DNA from: Cladosporium sp. IMV 00045
Lineage: Eukaryota; Ascomycota; Dothideomycetes; Cladosporiales; Cladosporiaceae
Reading direction: 5' to 3'
Assembly: GCA_001931905.2 (NCBI GenBank)
Contig: MSJI02000201.1
Coordinates: forward strand, 1-22,452
Length of the DNA stretch: 22,452 bases
In this document: positions 1 to 10,271 of the stretch, in pieces
How positions within the stretch are numbered: position 1 is the first letter of the stretch
Layout of the letters: every line of letters starts with the position of its first letter
Made by a program: the position numbers and the translations under genes
The notes under the pieces: model-generated
Database searches by the model: none
Seen by the model: the letters and a program-made list of their open reading frames with translations, nothing else
What the model was told of the DNA's origin: nothing

Positions 1-2094
1 AAAGACGGGGGAGCGCGCGATGATTCATATAGGCCAACGGAAGAGTCGGCGTACAAAGAGCGAGAAGGCATTCCTGCTGACCTTCTGCCGCTTGGACCCA
101 GGGGAGCGCGTTTCCACACTTGGAGAGGGCAGAAGGTATGTATGAATAATAAGGTGTGCAAGGTTTTGCGTGGGCGATGAGAAAGCCGCCACCACCGCCT
201 ACACCGAGACTTGTCGCAGGCCAGGCAGGGCAGCAGCGTCGACATCGGCGGCCAGCAGAGAGTGGAGCATGGGCAAGGCGAGAAAACGTCAGAATCTGGG
301 GGAGCCGAGCGACGAAAGGAGCCAGATGGGGCCTCAGCAAGGCCCATCATTGGTTTGCGTCGAACAATGGGCAGCGTGGTATTGGAGCGAACCGTGCTCC
401 ACGTGCCGACCAGGCCAAATACTGAGGGTCATACATTGCTGTGATTTAGGTAAGAATTTGACTATAGCCACGCCAAGTCACTCGCAAGTCAGCAACACCA
501 CACGATCCATGCCTCGGATGCCTCCAGCCGAACGGATACACTTGCTGAGAGGAGAAGGAGATTGACCGGGCGTATTCGCCAACCACCGAAATTGCGAGGC
601 ACCACCACGGTATGCCATGGCTATTGCTACACGACGGTGTGAAAGGAGAATGAAGTACCTAATGTTGTACGCATGCTGGCATGCAACACCGTTGGCAAGA
701 CGAAGATCTCCCTACTACGAGGTACCTTTGCTATTATTCACACATCTACTATTCAGTATGGACTTTCCCTTTGCAGTACTGTAGTGCCGCGCTCGGGTGT
801 TGAGCCGAGGGCAGCCGTCAAACAAACTCTTTCTATACCGAAGTGCTTAGAAGATGCAGTTCCGTTGTTACATTCCATCAGGAAGCATGGGAGAAATTGA
901 TCTCCCGCTCGCGCCAACCCGCCCACATCAATGGCTTCAATCCCCCGGTCAAGTGACCAAGCCATCGACCATTGCCCTATCCCAGAAATATACCCAAACC
1001 CCTCTTATATTCAAGTGATCCAGCCAGCCAGCCCATCGATGTGTCAAACGTAGTCCGCGGTAGCGTCGGCCAAGCTTTGCGAAACCCACCACATGACCTC
1101 CACCGGCAGCCGTTGCCCTGGCCCTTCTCCTCATCTACTTTTCAAACGATGGGGTAATCAATTCATAATAGGATCACGGCCTTTCGTTCTCGCTCGGCCA
1201 GAAAGACGACAGCTTGCGTGATGCCACGGTTGCCTTGCGCCTTGATGGTGTTGTGTCAAGACTGCATCCTGGTGACACGGCGTTTGCGTTGGCGAACTGC
1301 CATCTCCGCGGCCTTGGAGGAGGTCAATCAGACCTGCACTTTGGTGGTCGCCTCTCGACATCGTCCGGAACTCATAACAAAATTGAATACACGACTCTCG
1401 CAAGTAATACTAGCTGCGTAGGACCGCGCCGGACCTGGGGTAGGTTTGCGGGCCCGTCTCCAATGTCTTTCAATGCCTTCTTGGCGATTAGGCTTGGGGG
1501 GATATATTTCATGGCCCATGCCAAGTCGGTACCGTCGAGCCTGGAACTCTGATTTTTTGAGACATTATTCAGGCGGAGGCGGTCAGTGGTAGACCACTTC
1601 ACCTTTCTTGTGATTTCTGCTCCTGTGTTCTATAAAAACGGAATCGTTTCGTTATTTCGTGGCTGATTCGTCTTTTGGAGCACGCAAAGCTGCGTATGAA
1701 TCGCGTGCCGATCACGATCTTTGCCTAAGAAGTGTGTCACCCAACAACCACCTCGGCAGTGACTTTTACAGACAAATTTCTCATATCTCACGCTTCAAGT
1801 GTCGTTCGTATATCCATATGGATACATTACCTCGTGCTGGCGTACTGCTCGCGAAGGATGAAGACAAGAACCTATCACATCCCCTAAGCAAAGCCCGCCC
1901 GCGCGTCGTCGTTCCAACGACGTTTCAGGGGCGAAAAAAAGGCCAGCACCTCTCTCTGAAGGAAAGTTGAAAATGTAGGTTTCTCTACTGTAACCAACGC
2001 TCTGAAGAAAACCCCCCTTCCAAACAGGAAACAATCTAGTGCAGATCATTCTTCAAGTCCAGCAGAAAATTTGTCAAAGATACCTACCAGAACC
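1..2094. other. Gene-free stretch left of the cyclophilin gene
   Basis: I see no supportable gene here. Short open frames around 156-565 overlap one another in several frames, match no family I recognise and show no convincing splice structure. Base composition is ordinary for the window, with no RIP-like AT bias. A TATAAAA run at 1631-1637 lies about 460 bp upstream of the cyclophilin start and could be a promoter element, but nothing ties it to that gene. The last 60 bases before the cyclophilin ATG are A/C-rich, like a fungal 5' leader. Confidence 0.5.
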
Positions 2095-2908
2095 ATGGAC
2101 AAATTAAAGGCTCTCTTCAGCAAAAGCGACAGACCCCCAGCGCCTGAACCGCTGCCCGACAGGACTCCCGACGTCACGCCTGAACAACGACAGGTCCCCG
2201 CCAGGTATACCGATATCCCTGAGCGTGTGTTGATCCACACGACGCTGGGCGATATCACCGTTGGACTTTTCCGCGAGCAGACGCCTAAGGTGAGTGGTGT
2301 CATTTTCATGATCGTCATCATCAACGGAATGGGAAAGAACAACTCCAACAAAGACATCCCTAAATCATTCCTTTGTCTCCAAACCCCACCAATCCACCCA
2401 ACCAAAAAAACTCGTAACCCCCTCCCCAAAACAAGAATCCAAGAACAAAAATCCAAATAGAATTCATCACCCCAACTAACCACTTCCCCCTTCCTGAAAA
2501 AAGACATGCCACAACTTCGCCACCCTCGCCGCCACCTCCTACTACTCCAACACCCCGATCCACCGTGTAATCAAATCCTTCATGCTGCAAACTGGCGACT
2601 CGACCGGCACCGGCCGCGGCGGCCACAGCATTTACGGGTCCCGCTTCGAAGACGAAATCGTCCCGCAGCTCACGCACAGCGCCGCGGGAATTCTCAGCAT
2701 GGCGAACGCGGGACCGGATACGAATGGGAGTCAGTTTTTCATCACGCTCGCGGCTTGTAGGCATTTGGATGGCGCGCATACGGTTTTTGGAACGGTCGTG
2801 AATGGCATGGATGTTGTTGAGCGTCTGGGGGGTGTTAAGACGGGCAGGGCGGATAGGCCGGTTGAGGAGGTGTGGATTACGGGGTGTGAGGTTTTGAGTT
2901 CGAGGTAG
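2095..2908 (+). CDS. PPIL1-type cyclophilin (peptidyl-prolyl cis-trans isomerase), two exons
   Basis: Cyclophilins isomerise Xaa-Pro bonds; PPIL1-class members (EC 5.2.1.8) are usually spliceosome-associated in the nucleus. Exons are 2095-2289 and 2504-2908, giving 199 residues. The 214-bp intron has a GTGAGT donor, a CTAAC branch site at 2476-2480 and an AAG acceptor; splicing joins ACPK-like TPK to TCHNFA, a family-typical junction. The ATG at 2095 has a good context (ACCATGG). The single domain covers about residues 48-199. R86, F91, Q94, Q142, F144 and H157 match the active-site residues of cyclophilin A. The Trp121 equivalent is His152, which in cyclophilins generally weakens cyclosporin A binding. 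GTGRGG and MANAGPDTNGSQFF are typical of PPIL1. Odd: about 45 extra N-terminal residues rich in Pro, Asp and Arg, where most PPIL1 proteins start at the domain. The PPIL1 assignment is from motif similarity, not a tree. Confidence 0.92.
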
Positions 2909-3232
2909 GGTGAGGATGAGAGGGGAGGGGGAATTGGGAGGGTGGCGGTTTTGTTGGAGGGCTTTATTCTGTGGCGATCTTGTCGTTGGATGTGCATGTA
3001 ATTGGAAAAGCTTGGTGTGATTTAGCGTGATTGTTAGAAAGCTATTTTGGTTGGTTTTCGTTCGGTCGGATCCACGCACTTTCATAATATACGTTGCCCG
3101 AAGTTCAAGCAAGACGCATGCGTAGGAAATGTTTGACAAATCGACGTGAATCATTCATTACTCTATTCGTGAAAACCCAAAAACCGAAACCCAAGCGTAT
3201 GTACATAATCATCATCAACATCAACATCACGA
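2909..3232. other. Convergent 3' intergenic region between cyclophilin and GT90 genes
   Basis: These 324 bases separate two convergent stop codons and must hold both 3' UTRs. The left half is G/T-rich and the right half A/C-rich, so each strand has T/G-rich sequence after its stop, as in fungal 3' UTRs. No consensus AATAAA stands out, and I see no gene. The open frame running antisense through 2360-3154 is a shadow of the cyclophilin exon. Confidence 0.5.
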
Positions 3233-6200
3233 TCAAGAAACAATCTCCGACCCAAACCCAATCTCATCCCTCCTATCATCCGTCAGCCGTCCCCACTCAA
3301 GCAGCAGCCTGAAAAAATAAATCTCCATATCCTCCTTCCTCAGCACTTGACCCGCCCATTCTCTCCCCGCAGTAGCAATCCTCTCACCCTCCCTATCATG
3401 CGCCGGAACTTTCATCCACGTCCCGCCAACCCTGCCCTCGAAACCGGCGAAATACGCCAAAGTCGCCCACAGCCCGTGACCGCGCAGGTCGAGAGGCGCG
3501 AAGTGCAGCCAGGGCGTGAGGCGGTCGTCCCACCATTCGCGGAACAGGGCGGCTTTGAGGGGCAGGGAGCGCGAGGCGAGGAAGGGCAGGAAGCGGCCTG
3601 AGAAGCCGGCGCCGTCGAGGTCGAGGAGGTATTTGTAGGTCCAGTGGGATTGGAAGTCGGTGGGCTCGGCGAGGGGGGAGAATTCGGCGTGTTCGTCGTC
3701 GCAGTCCGGGCCGCCGCACCGGAGAATGTCTTTGACTATGTTAACGGAGGCGGGGAGTAGGGCGGCGAGGTCGGAGACTGGGGCGGTGGTGTATGCGTGT
3801 TTGTGGGAGCCGTAAGGGATTAGGAGTGGTTGCGGAGCATTGTTGCCGTTGGTTGTTGGGGATGTCAGGTGGATGAATCGTTGGCGGGTCATGCTTCGCC
3901 ACTGCCCATGGCCTGGACTCACTCCTTCGCTGGTCGCGCCACGCCAAAACAAGGTACTGGTTTTGTTTTCGAACGGGACGTCAGGAAAGTCATCATTAGG
4001 CTGATAAGCAACTTTGTCCATGTAATTCCATGCTGAGGGGTAGAGGATGTCGTTGAATCCTTTAGCTTTGCTTTGCGAGAAAATTGGATATAAGTCGTGA
4101 GCACCTTTGAACGCTGCCGGCGAGAGATAGAGTCCATGGAGGTCCGCAAGGTCGGGCTGATGGCAAACGTCTGCGGCGGTGGTCCAGTTCGAGAGGAAAG
4201 GACCGACGCTGTGGGGTGCGGTGCAAGATGTGCAAATACTGCTGAGATCCCAATGGCGTTCAGTCCGAGCGGGCGAATCAGGTGGACAGCCAACGGCACC
4301 GAAACGGGTAAAGGTGCGCTGGAAGCTTATGTGCTTGAGAGGAGTGTCGGTGATGGGCTCTTCCGGAAAAAGCCTCCACTCTTCTCCACGATTGGGAGTG
4401 AAAGTGTTCTGAACTGCTTTCTGCAGATCGCCATAATTGCGACCTATCTGTCGCATCGGTTCAATATCTTCGAAGGGCACGGCAACTCTGCATTCGTCAT
4501 TCATATTGAATGCAAGGTCCATATCAGGCAGCCACTCGGCGAAATGCTGAATGTTCTCAATGATGCCGTCTAGCATCCAGCGATGTGTTGGCATAACGTT
4601 TGGACTGATATCTGCCTTGCCATTTCGAATGCTAATTCCAGATGCGTCGTTCCATGGGTTCGCAATCATTCGCCATGTGCGCTCTCGTATTTCTTCTGGC
4701 GGAAGCGCATGAAATGGTAACAAGTCGTGGAAAACGCTGTCAAAGTCATCGATGACAATAGATCCGCGATCTGTTGCATATTTGTACCAATGATCGAATC
4801 CCGGAGGCGGATGTCTCGAGTAGCGCTTTCGATAATTCCGGACGGCTTCTTCTAGATTGGTGCTGGCAGAAGTTTGATCGACGTATGTTTGGTGGTGTTT
4901 GTTGGCCTCCCACATGAGCGAATCGATCGGATGGTGGCCGACTTTTGAGTTGTGGATTGCCCATAGGGAAGCACGCAGGGCAAAGAGACACAGCATCGAG
5001 AGATACAGCCATGCTGGCGCCACTCGGAACGTCAATTGGCGCGTATTCCTTTCGTCGGCTTCAGACGTGGCGCCCATGTGAAAGTAGAAGGTGAACCCTA
5101 GCATTGCCAACAAGAATGCCATAAGTCCAACCCCAGCGTAGCCGAATGGATAGGGGAAAGCATGGTTCCAGGCGAATGATGTCGTCCAGAAAGAGACGGA
5201 TATAAACATTAGGGTGAGGGTGGTGGTCAGAACTCCATTAGAACAAATCTGAAGAAGTTAGCAAAAGAAGCAACATTGCGTCTAGTAGCAACTTACACAA
5301 AACAGTGCAGAGACAGCGGTCAAACAGACCATGATATCAAGACGTGTCGTGCTCCAAAACAGATTGTTGGGTATCGTTAGAATCTTCTGCCTGTCTTCTG
5401 GGTCGGAGAAGAAATAGTAAACACAGGTGGTGATAGAAAGCGCAATAGCTGAGGACTACACAGAGTTAGTTGGCTTGCTTCTTCAACCGAATTAGGTTCG
5501 CTTACCAGACAGGCCCAGCCGATGATTGAGAAGCGTGTATGAGGTTCTCTCGACCCATGTCCTTCATTACGGTGGAAGAGACCATTGATACAAAACAGTA
5601 TCAAGCAATCCAGAGCAGTGCCAGCATACTGCGATAGCGGAACAATCCAGGAGTACGGAAGGGAAGCCGCGCAAATATGTGTCGAATGAGGACTTCCCAT
5701 GGCACGTACAGCACCTAAGCTTCCCAAGCATGCAATCCCAACAGCGACCAGGTAACGATAGGGAGAATTCATGATCCGACATTCCCAGACATCATACAGC
5801 GTCGCTGTCTGTTCATCAAGATCGACCTCATGTTTGCGCCGCCGTCGAATACACAACCAGTCCCAGACTGCGAAAGCCAACGGCACCACCGGTTCCCATG
5901 TTCCGTGTGCACATTGTACATTTGTGAAGATCTGCCGTGCCAACTCGATTCTCATGCAGATTGCTCCGACCAGGACGAGGAAGAGTGCGCGCAGCTTTCG
6001 CAAGCTTGTCGGGTGGACGTAGGCGTCTGGGAGATGTGGAGAATGTTCACGTCTCCCATGATTGGTATGAGCTTCTTCTAACGGGACTGCAGAATATTGG
6101 CCTTTATGTGAAGAGGTGTCTCCCTTTGGTAAGAGACGCCCAAGCGCCAGAAGCACGGCCGCTAAGGTGGTAAGGCAGACGATGGCGGCATAGATGGGCT

Positions 6201-6381
6201 TGTCGAATGCGAAGGTCGATGGGGTTGTGGAGGTCAAAGAGGCCGTGCCGACGACAAGGCCGCTGCTCAAGAATAATGACAATTAGCACACGCGTCCTTA
6301 TGCAATACGCGTAGCCAAGCGTTTTTATTTGAAGGCCGGTTGCACTTACACAAAGGCGGGCCACTGCGTCTTCTCTGACAT
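3233..6381 (-). CDS. Membrane-anchored glycosyltransferase family 90 (CAP10-like) protein, four exons
   Basis: GT90 proteins move sugars such as xylose or glucose onto glycans or proteins in the secretory pathway; Cryptococcus Cap10 is a capsule xylosylation factor. The acceptor here is unknown. Exons (minus strand) are 6381-6350, 6262-5506, 5455-5297 and 5248-3233, encoding 987 residues. The three introns (87, 50, 48 bp) have GTAAG donors, CTAAT/CTAAC branch sites and AG acceptors, and all junctions keep frame. The first exon is only 32 bp; its ATG at 6381 is the first in-frame ATG upstream. Residues about 30-420 contain roughly eight to ten hydrophobic segments, so the N-terminus is polytopic. 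The C-terminal half is the luminal GT90 domain: FNMNDECR near 563-570, FWRGATSEG near 750, and the family signature KYLLDLDGAGFSGRF followed by SRSLPLK near 855-880. The C-terminus, VLRKEDMEIYFFRLLLEW, is typical, so the protein is full length. It diverges from the NAT10/Kre33 gene. Confidence 0.92.
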
Positions 6382-7040
6382 GGGGCTGACGATCTCTATC
6401 GGTGGTGGTGCTGCATCATGTCGTGTTCCCGACCGTCGCACTGGGAGTGGCGCGCGCGCAAGGATTTGGGAGAGGCGAGGGATACAGACAGAAGTTATAA
6501 TGACTGCAAGACTGCGATCCTTCTGCACGTGGGTCGCAACGACATCAAGGCCAAGAGTGTTAGGCCGACTAGACTGGGTGGTGATATCTTGGAGGCTGGT
6601 GGAGACTCATCTGCTGGCCGGCCATGGCCCATGGTTCCCATCGTCGCATTTCCGCTTGAGGCGGGCGCCACACTCCATCACTTCATCATCGCTGCCACGC
6701 TACGGATCTCGGTTAGCTGATAAGCTGATAAGACCCGCTGCAAGTCTGGGGTGCAGCGGCTAGTCCCGCTTGTTCAAAGCTCTTGCCGACGAGAATTATT
6801 TCTCTAGGCCGAGCAGAGTAGATTAGACCAAAGCGAGGTCTTCACTGTCGCAACACGCCTACACCGCAACATTCGCTCGGATAGCAGGCCGAAGCACACT
6901 CTGCGGCCACATTCATCCAGTCGCTACCTGCTAATCCCAATAATATTACCTCGCGGACCACGGACACCGCGAGAAGAACAAACGAAGCGAAACCTTCTCA
7001 CATATACTTCGCCCGGCGGCGGAGGCGGCAATAAGACAAG
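6382..7040. promoter_or_regulatory. Divergent promoter region between GT90 and NAT10/Kre33 genes
   Basis: These 659 bp separate the two divergent start codons and must contain both promoters. I see a tandem GATA site at 6717-6732 but no clear TATA box close to either ATG. The last 80 bases before 7041 are A/C-rich, as in many fungal 5' leaders. The in-frame extension upstream of the GT90 ATG contains no further ATG, so I do not count it as coding. Confidence 0.6.
6717..6732 (+). promoter_or_regulatory. Tandem GATA-factor-like sites
   Basis: The 8-mer CTGATAAG occurs twice back to back. Each copy fits the HGATAR consensus bound by fungal GATA factors (AreA-type nitrogen regulators and siderophore or light regulators), which often act on paired sites. 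It lies 309 bp before the NAT10/Kre33 ATG and 336 bp before the GT90 ATG, so it could serve either gene. Function is inferred from sequence only. Confidence 0.3.
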
Positions 7041-10000
7041 ATGGTGAAAAAGGCGATCGATGCGCGCATCCCTGCGATGATTCGCAACAACATGCAGGAG
7101 AAGAAGCGCAGTTTCTTCGTCATCGTCGGCGACAGGCAAAAAGATGTCATTGTCAACCTCTACCACATCCTCCTCAACATGGACATCAAGCTGAACAAGA
7201 GCGTACTCTGGGCATACAAGAACAAACTCCTCGGATTCACCAGTCACCGCAAAAAGCGCGAAAAGAAGATCAAGAAGGAGGTCAAGCGCGGCATCAGGGA
7301 CGCAGACACCGAGGACCCATTCGAGCTTTTCGTCAGCACACAGAACATCAGATATGTCTACTACAAAGAGACGGAAAAGATTCTGGGTAACACTTTCGGA
7401 ATGTGTATCTTGCAGGATTTCGAGGCTGTCACACCCAATTTGCTTGCGCGCACTATGGAGACCGTCGAGGGAGGTGGACTTGTCATTCTCTTGATGAAGA
7501 GCATGACCAGCTTGAAACAGCTCTACACTATGTCCATGGATATCCACTCTCGTTACCGGACTGAGGCCCACGGAGACGTCGTTGCGCGTTTCAACGAACG
7601 ATTCATTCTTTCATTGGGGAGCTGTGACTCTTGTCTTGTGATCGACGATGAGATGAACGTTCTGCCTATCTCTGGTGGAAAGAACGTTATTGAGAAGAAA
7701 CCCTCCGAGGATGACGATGGAAAGACCCCAGCAACCAGAGAACTCGAATCGATTAAAGAAAGTCTCGCGGACACACAACCTGTAGGATCATTGGTGCAAC
7801 TCGCAAGGACCGTCGACCAGGCAAAGGCTCTGCTCACTTTCGCTGAAGCCATTTTGGAGAAGACTCTTGCCAGCACTGTGGCGTTGACAGCAGGAAGAGG
7901 TCGTGGTAAATCTGCGGCTTTGGGTGTTGCAATTGCGTCTGCGATCGCGCACGGCTACAGCAACATCTTCATCACTTCACCCTCTCCGGAGAACTTGAAG
8001 ACGCTGTTCGAATTTGTCTTCAAGGGCTTCGATGCTCTCGGCTACCTCGACCACGTCGACTATTCTATCATTCAATCTACCAACCCCGACTTCAACAAGG
8101 CCATCGTCAGAGTCAACGTGCACAGGCAACACAGACAGACTATCCAGTACATTCAACCTCAGGACGCATACACTCTTGGACAGGCCGAGCTTTTGGTCAT
8201 CGATGAAGCTGCCGCCATCCCTCTTCCGCTTGTTCGCAAACTCATGGGACCTTATTTGGTCTTCATGGCATCCACGATCAATGGTTACGAGGGTACTGGT
8301 CGTTCCCTCTCGCTAAAGCTTATCTCGCAACTCAGAGAGCAATCACGAGGACAAGCAAATGTGCGCAGTGATGAGAAGGTCACCGACCGTAGCGACTCAA
8401 AATCAGCTGGTCAAGACGGAGCTGTGCGATCATCAAGATCGCTGCGTGAGATCACTCTCTCAGAGCCCATTCGTTATGCCCAGGGTGATCACGTTGAGAG
8501 CTGGCTTAACAAGCTTCTCTGCCTTGATGCAACTCTCCCGCGTGCTTCAAGTATTCAGGGCACACCTCACCCCTCGCAGTGTCAGCTTCTGCAAGTCAAC
8601 AGAGATACTCTCTTCTCGTTCCATCCAGTCAGCGAGAAGTTCCTTCAAAACATGATGGCTCTCTATGTCGCCTCTCACTACAAGAACACCCCTAATGACC
8701 TGCAACTCATGTCAGATGCGCCGGCCCACAAACTTTTCGTCCTTGTTCCCCCTGTCGACGAAAACTCCGGCCGTCTCCCAGAGATTCTCTGTGTTCTGCA
8801 GATTGCCTACGAGGGTCAAATCAGCAAAGAGAGTGTTTTGAACAGCTTGTCAAGAGGCCAACGCGCAGGTGGTGACCTCATTCCCTGGCTGGTCAGCCAG
8901 CAGTTCCAAGACTCCGACTTCGCTGGCCTGAGCGGAGCACGTATCGTTCGCATTGCCACGAACCCTGATTACGGCAACATGGGCTACGGCTCGCGCGCCA
9001 TGCAACTCTTGACGGAGTTCTACGAGGGCAAGCACATTGACCTCTCTGAGAACGATAACGCTATCACCGAAGACCCAGAGATGGTCCGCGTGACTGACGC
9101 TGAACTTGAGCAGAACTCTTTGCTTTCGGACAACGTCAAGGTCCGTGACATCAAGAGCATGCCTCCACTCTTCTCTCGTCTGTCCGAGCGCAAACCCGCT
9201 GCTCTTGACTACATTGGAGTATCATACGGTCTTACTCAGCCGCTTCACAAATTCTGGAAGCGCTCTGGTTTTGTTCCTGTCTACCTCCGCCAGACAGCCA
9301 ATGACCTGACTGGCGAACACACAACAGTCATGCTTCACACTTTGAGCAGTGCATCTAACGACCCTGCATGGCTCGGTGCCTACGCCAAAGACTTCCACAA
9401 GCGATTCCTCACACTGCTCAGCTACCAGTTCCGCAACTTTGGCAGCGTGCAAGCGCTCGCCATCGACGAGAGCGCAGGCGCAGGCATCGACCTTCTCGAC
9501 GACAGCGAAAAGACCAAGCCCCTCGACAAGGCCGAACTCGACGAGCTCTTCACCCCCTTCGACCTCAAGCGTCTCGACTCCTACGCCAACAACATGCTCG
9601 ACTACCACGTCATCCTCGACCTGATGCCCACCATCGCCTCCCTCTACTTCACCGGCAAGATCAAGAACGACAACGGCCTCCGCCTCTCCGGCGTGCAACA
9701 AGCCCTCCTCTGCGCCATGGGCCTGCAGCGCAAAGTGCTCGAGGACGTCGAGAAGGAACTCGGCCTCGGCACCAGCCAGCTGCTCGCCATGTTCGTCAAG
9801 ATCATGCGCAAGGTCAGCATGCACTTCCGCCAATTGCAGGAGAACTCCATCTCCAAATCCCTGCCTGCCTCCACGCAGCGCGCCATCGACAGCGCGCCCG
9901 ACGACGAGGCCGAAGCCGCGAACAAAAACCCCGTCGACCCCGAACTCGTCGGCAAGCAATTGCAAGACGAGCTCGCCGAGGGGGGCGCGGAATTCGATCG

Positions 10001-10271
10001 CGAGGAGCGCGAGCGCGCTCGCGCCATGATCGACGCTCTGCCTCTGGATAATTACGAGATGGCCAACGGCGACGCGGCTTGGGAGGACGCGGAGCGGAAA
10101 ATCCGAGAGGCGGAGAAGAAGGGCGGCAAGGGTGCGGAGGAGAAGACTTTCGCCGTCAGGAGCGAGAAGAAGGAGAAGGAGGGGAAGAGGAAGGCCGGCG
10201 AGGCGCTGGCGGAGGTGCAGAGGGAGGCGGAGAGGGTGGGTGGGAAGAGGAGTAAGAAGGCGAAGCGGTAG
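7041..10271 (+). CDS. KRE33: RNA cytidine acetyltransferase, NAT10/Kre33 family
   Basis: This enzyme makes N4-acetylcytidine in 18S rRNA and in serine and leucine tRNAs, using acetyl-CoA and ATP, and is needed for small-subunit assembly in the nucleolus. The 1076-residue intronless frame matches family length (yeast Kre33 1056, human NAT10 1025). The N-terminal region (about 1-210, starting KKAIDARIP) is the TmcA N-terminal domain. The RNA-helicase-like module has Walker A GRGRGKS at 285-291 and a DEAA box at 388-391. The GNAT acetyltransferase module follows, with RIVRIATNPDYGNMGYGSR at about 636-652. The tRNA-binding C-terminal domain extends to about 960, and the last 50 residues are Lys/Glu/Arg-rich, consistent with nucleolar localisation. 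The ATG at 7041 gives the conserved MVKKAIDARIP start. From roughly 9400 onward third positions are almost all C or G, more biased than in the first two thirds. Symbol given for the yeast orthologue; human name NAT10. Confidence 0.97.
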   Translation: MVKKAIDARIPAMIRNNMQEKKRSFFVIVGDRQKDVIVNLYHILLNMDIKLNKSVLWAYKNKLLGFTSHRKKREKKIKKEVKRGIRDADTEDPFELFVSTQNIRYVYYKETEKILGNTFGMCILQDFEAVTPNLLARTMETVEGGGLVILLMKSMTSLKQLYTMSMDIHSRYRTEAHGDVVARFNERFILSLGSCDSCLVIDDEMNVLPISGGKNVIEKKPSEDDDGKTPATRELESIKESLADTQPVGSLVQLARTVDQAKALLTFAEAILEKTLASTVALTAGRGRGKSAALGVAIASAIAHGYSNIFITSPSPENLKTLFEFVFKGFDALGYLDHVDYSIIQSTNPDFNKAIVRVNVHRQHRQTIQYIQPQDAYTLGQAELLVIDEAAAIPLPLVRKLMGPYLVFMASTINGYEGTGRSLSLKLISQLREQSRGQANVRSDEKVTDRSDSKSAGQDGAVRSSRSLREITLSEPIRYAQGDHVESWLNKLLCLDATLPRASSIQGTPHPSQCQLLQVNRDTLFSFHPVSEKFLQNMMALYVASHYKNTPNDLQLMSDAPAHKLFVLVPPVDENSGRLPEILCVLQIAYEGQISKESVLNSLSRGQRAGGDLIPWLVSQQFQDSDFAGLSGARIVRIATNPDYGNMGYGSRAMQLLTEFYEGKHIDLSENDNAITEDPEMVRVTDAELEQNSLLSDNVKVRDIKSMPPLFSRLSERKPAALDYIGVSYGLTQPLHKFWKRSGFVPVYLRQTANDLTGEHTTVMLHTLSSASNDPAWLGAYAKDFHKRFLTLLSYQFRNFGSVQALAIDESAGAGIDLLDDSEKTKPLDKAELDELFTPFDLKRLDSYANNMLDYHVILDLMPTIASLYFTGKIKNDNGLRLSGVQQALLCAMGLQRKVLEDVEKELGLGTSQLLAMFVKIMRKVSMHFRQLQENSISKSLPASTQRAIDSAPDDEAEAANKNPVDPELVGKQLQDELAEGGAEFDREERERARAMIDALPLDNYEMANGDAAWEDAERKIREAEKKGGKGAEEKTFAVRSEKKEKEGKRKAGEALAEVQREAERVGGKRSKKAKR

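Noticed and set aside
156..565. Three overlapping short plus-strand frames
   Set aside because: They overlap in different phases, have no recognisable domains, and show no supporting splice or start signals.
1659..1970. 103-codon frame upstream of the cyclophilin
   Set aside because: It has no ATG at its beginning (starts at GTG), no recognisable similarity, and lies in a probable promoter region.
2360..3154. 264-codon minus-strand frame across the cyclophilin gene
   Set aside because: It lies opposite a well-supported spliced cyclophilin and its product is low-complexity.
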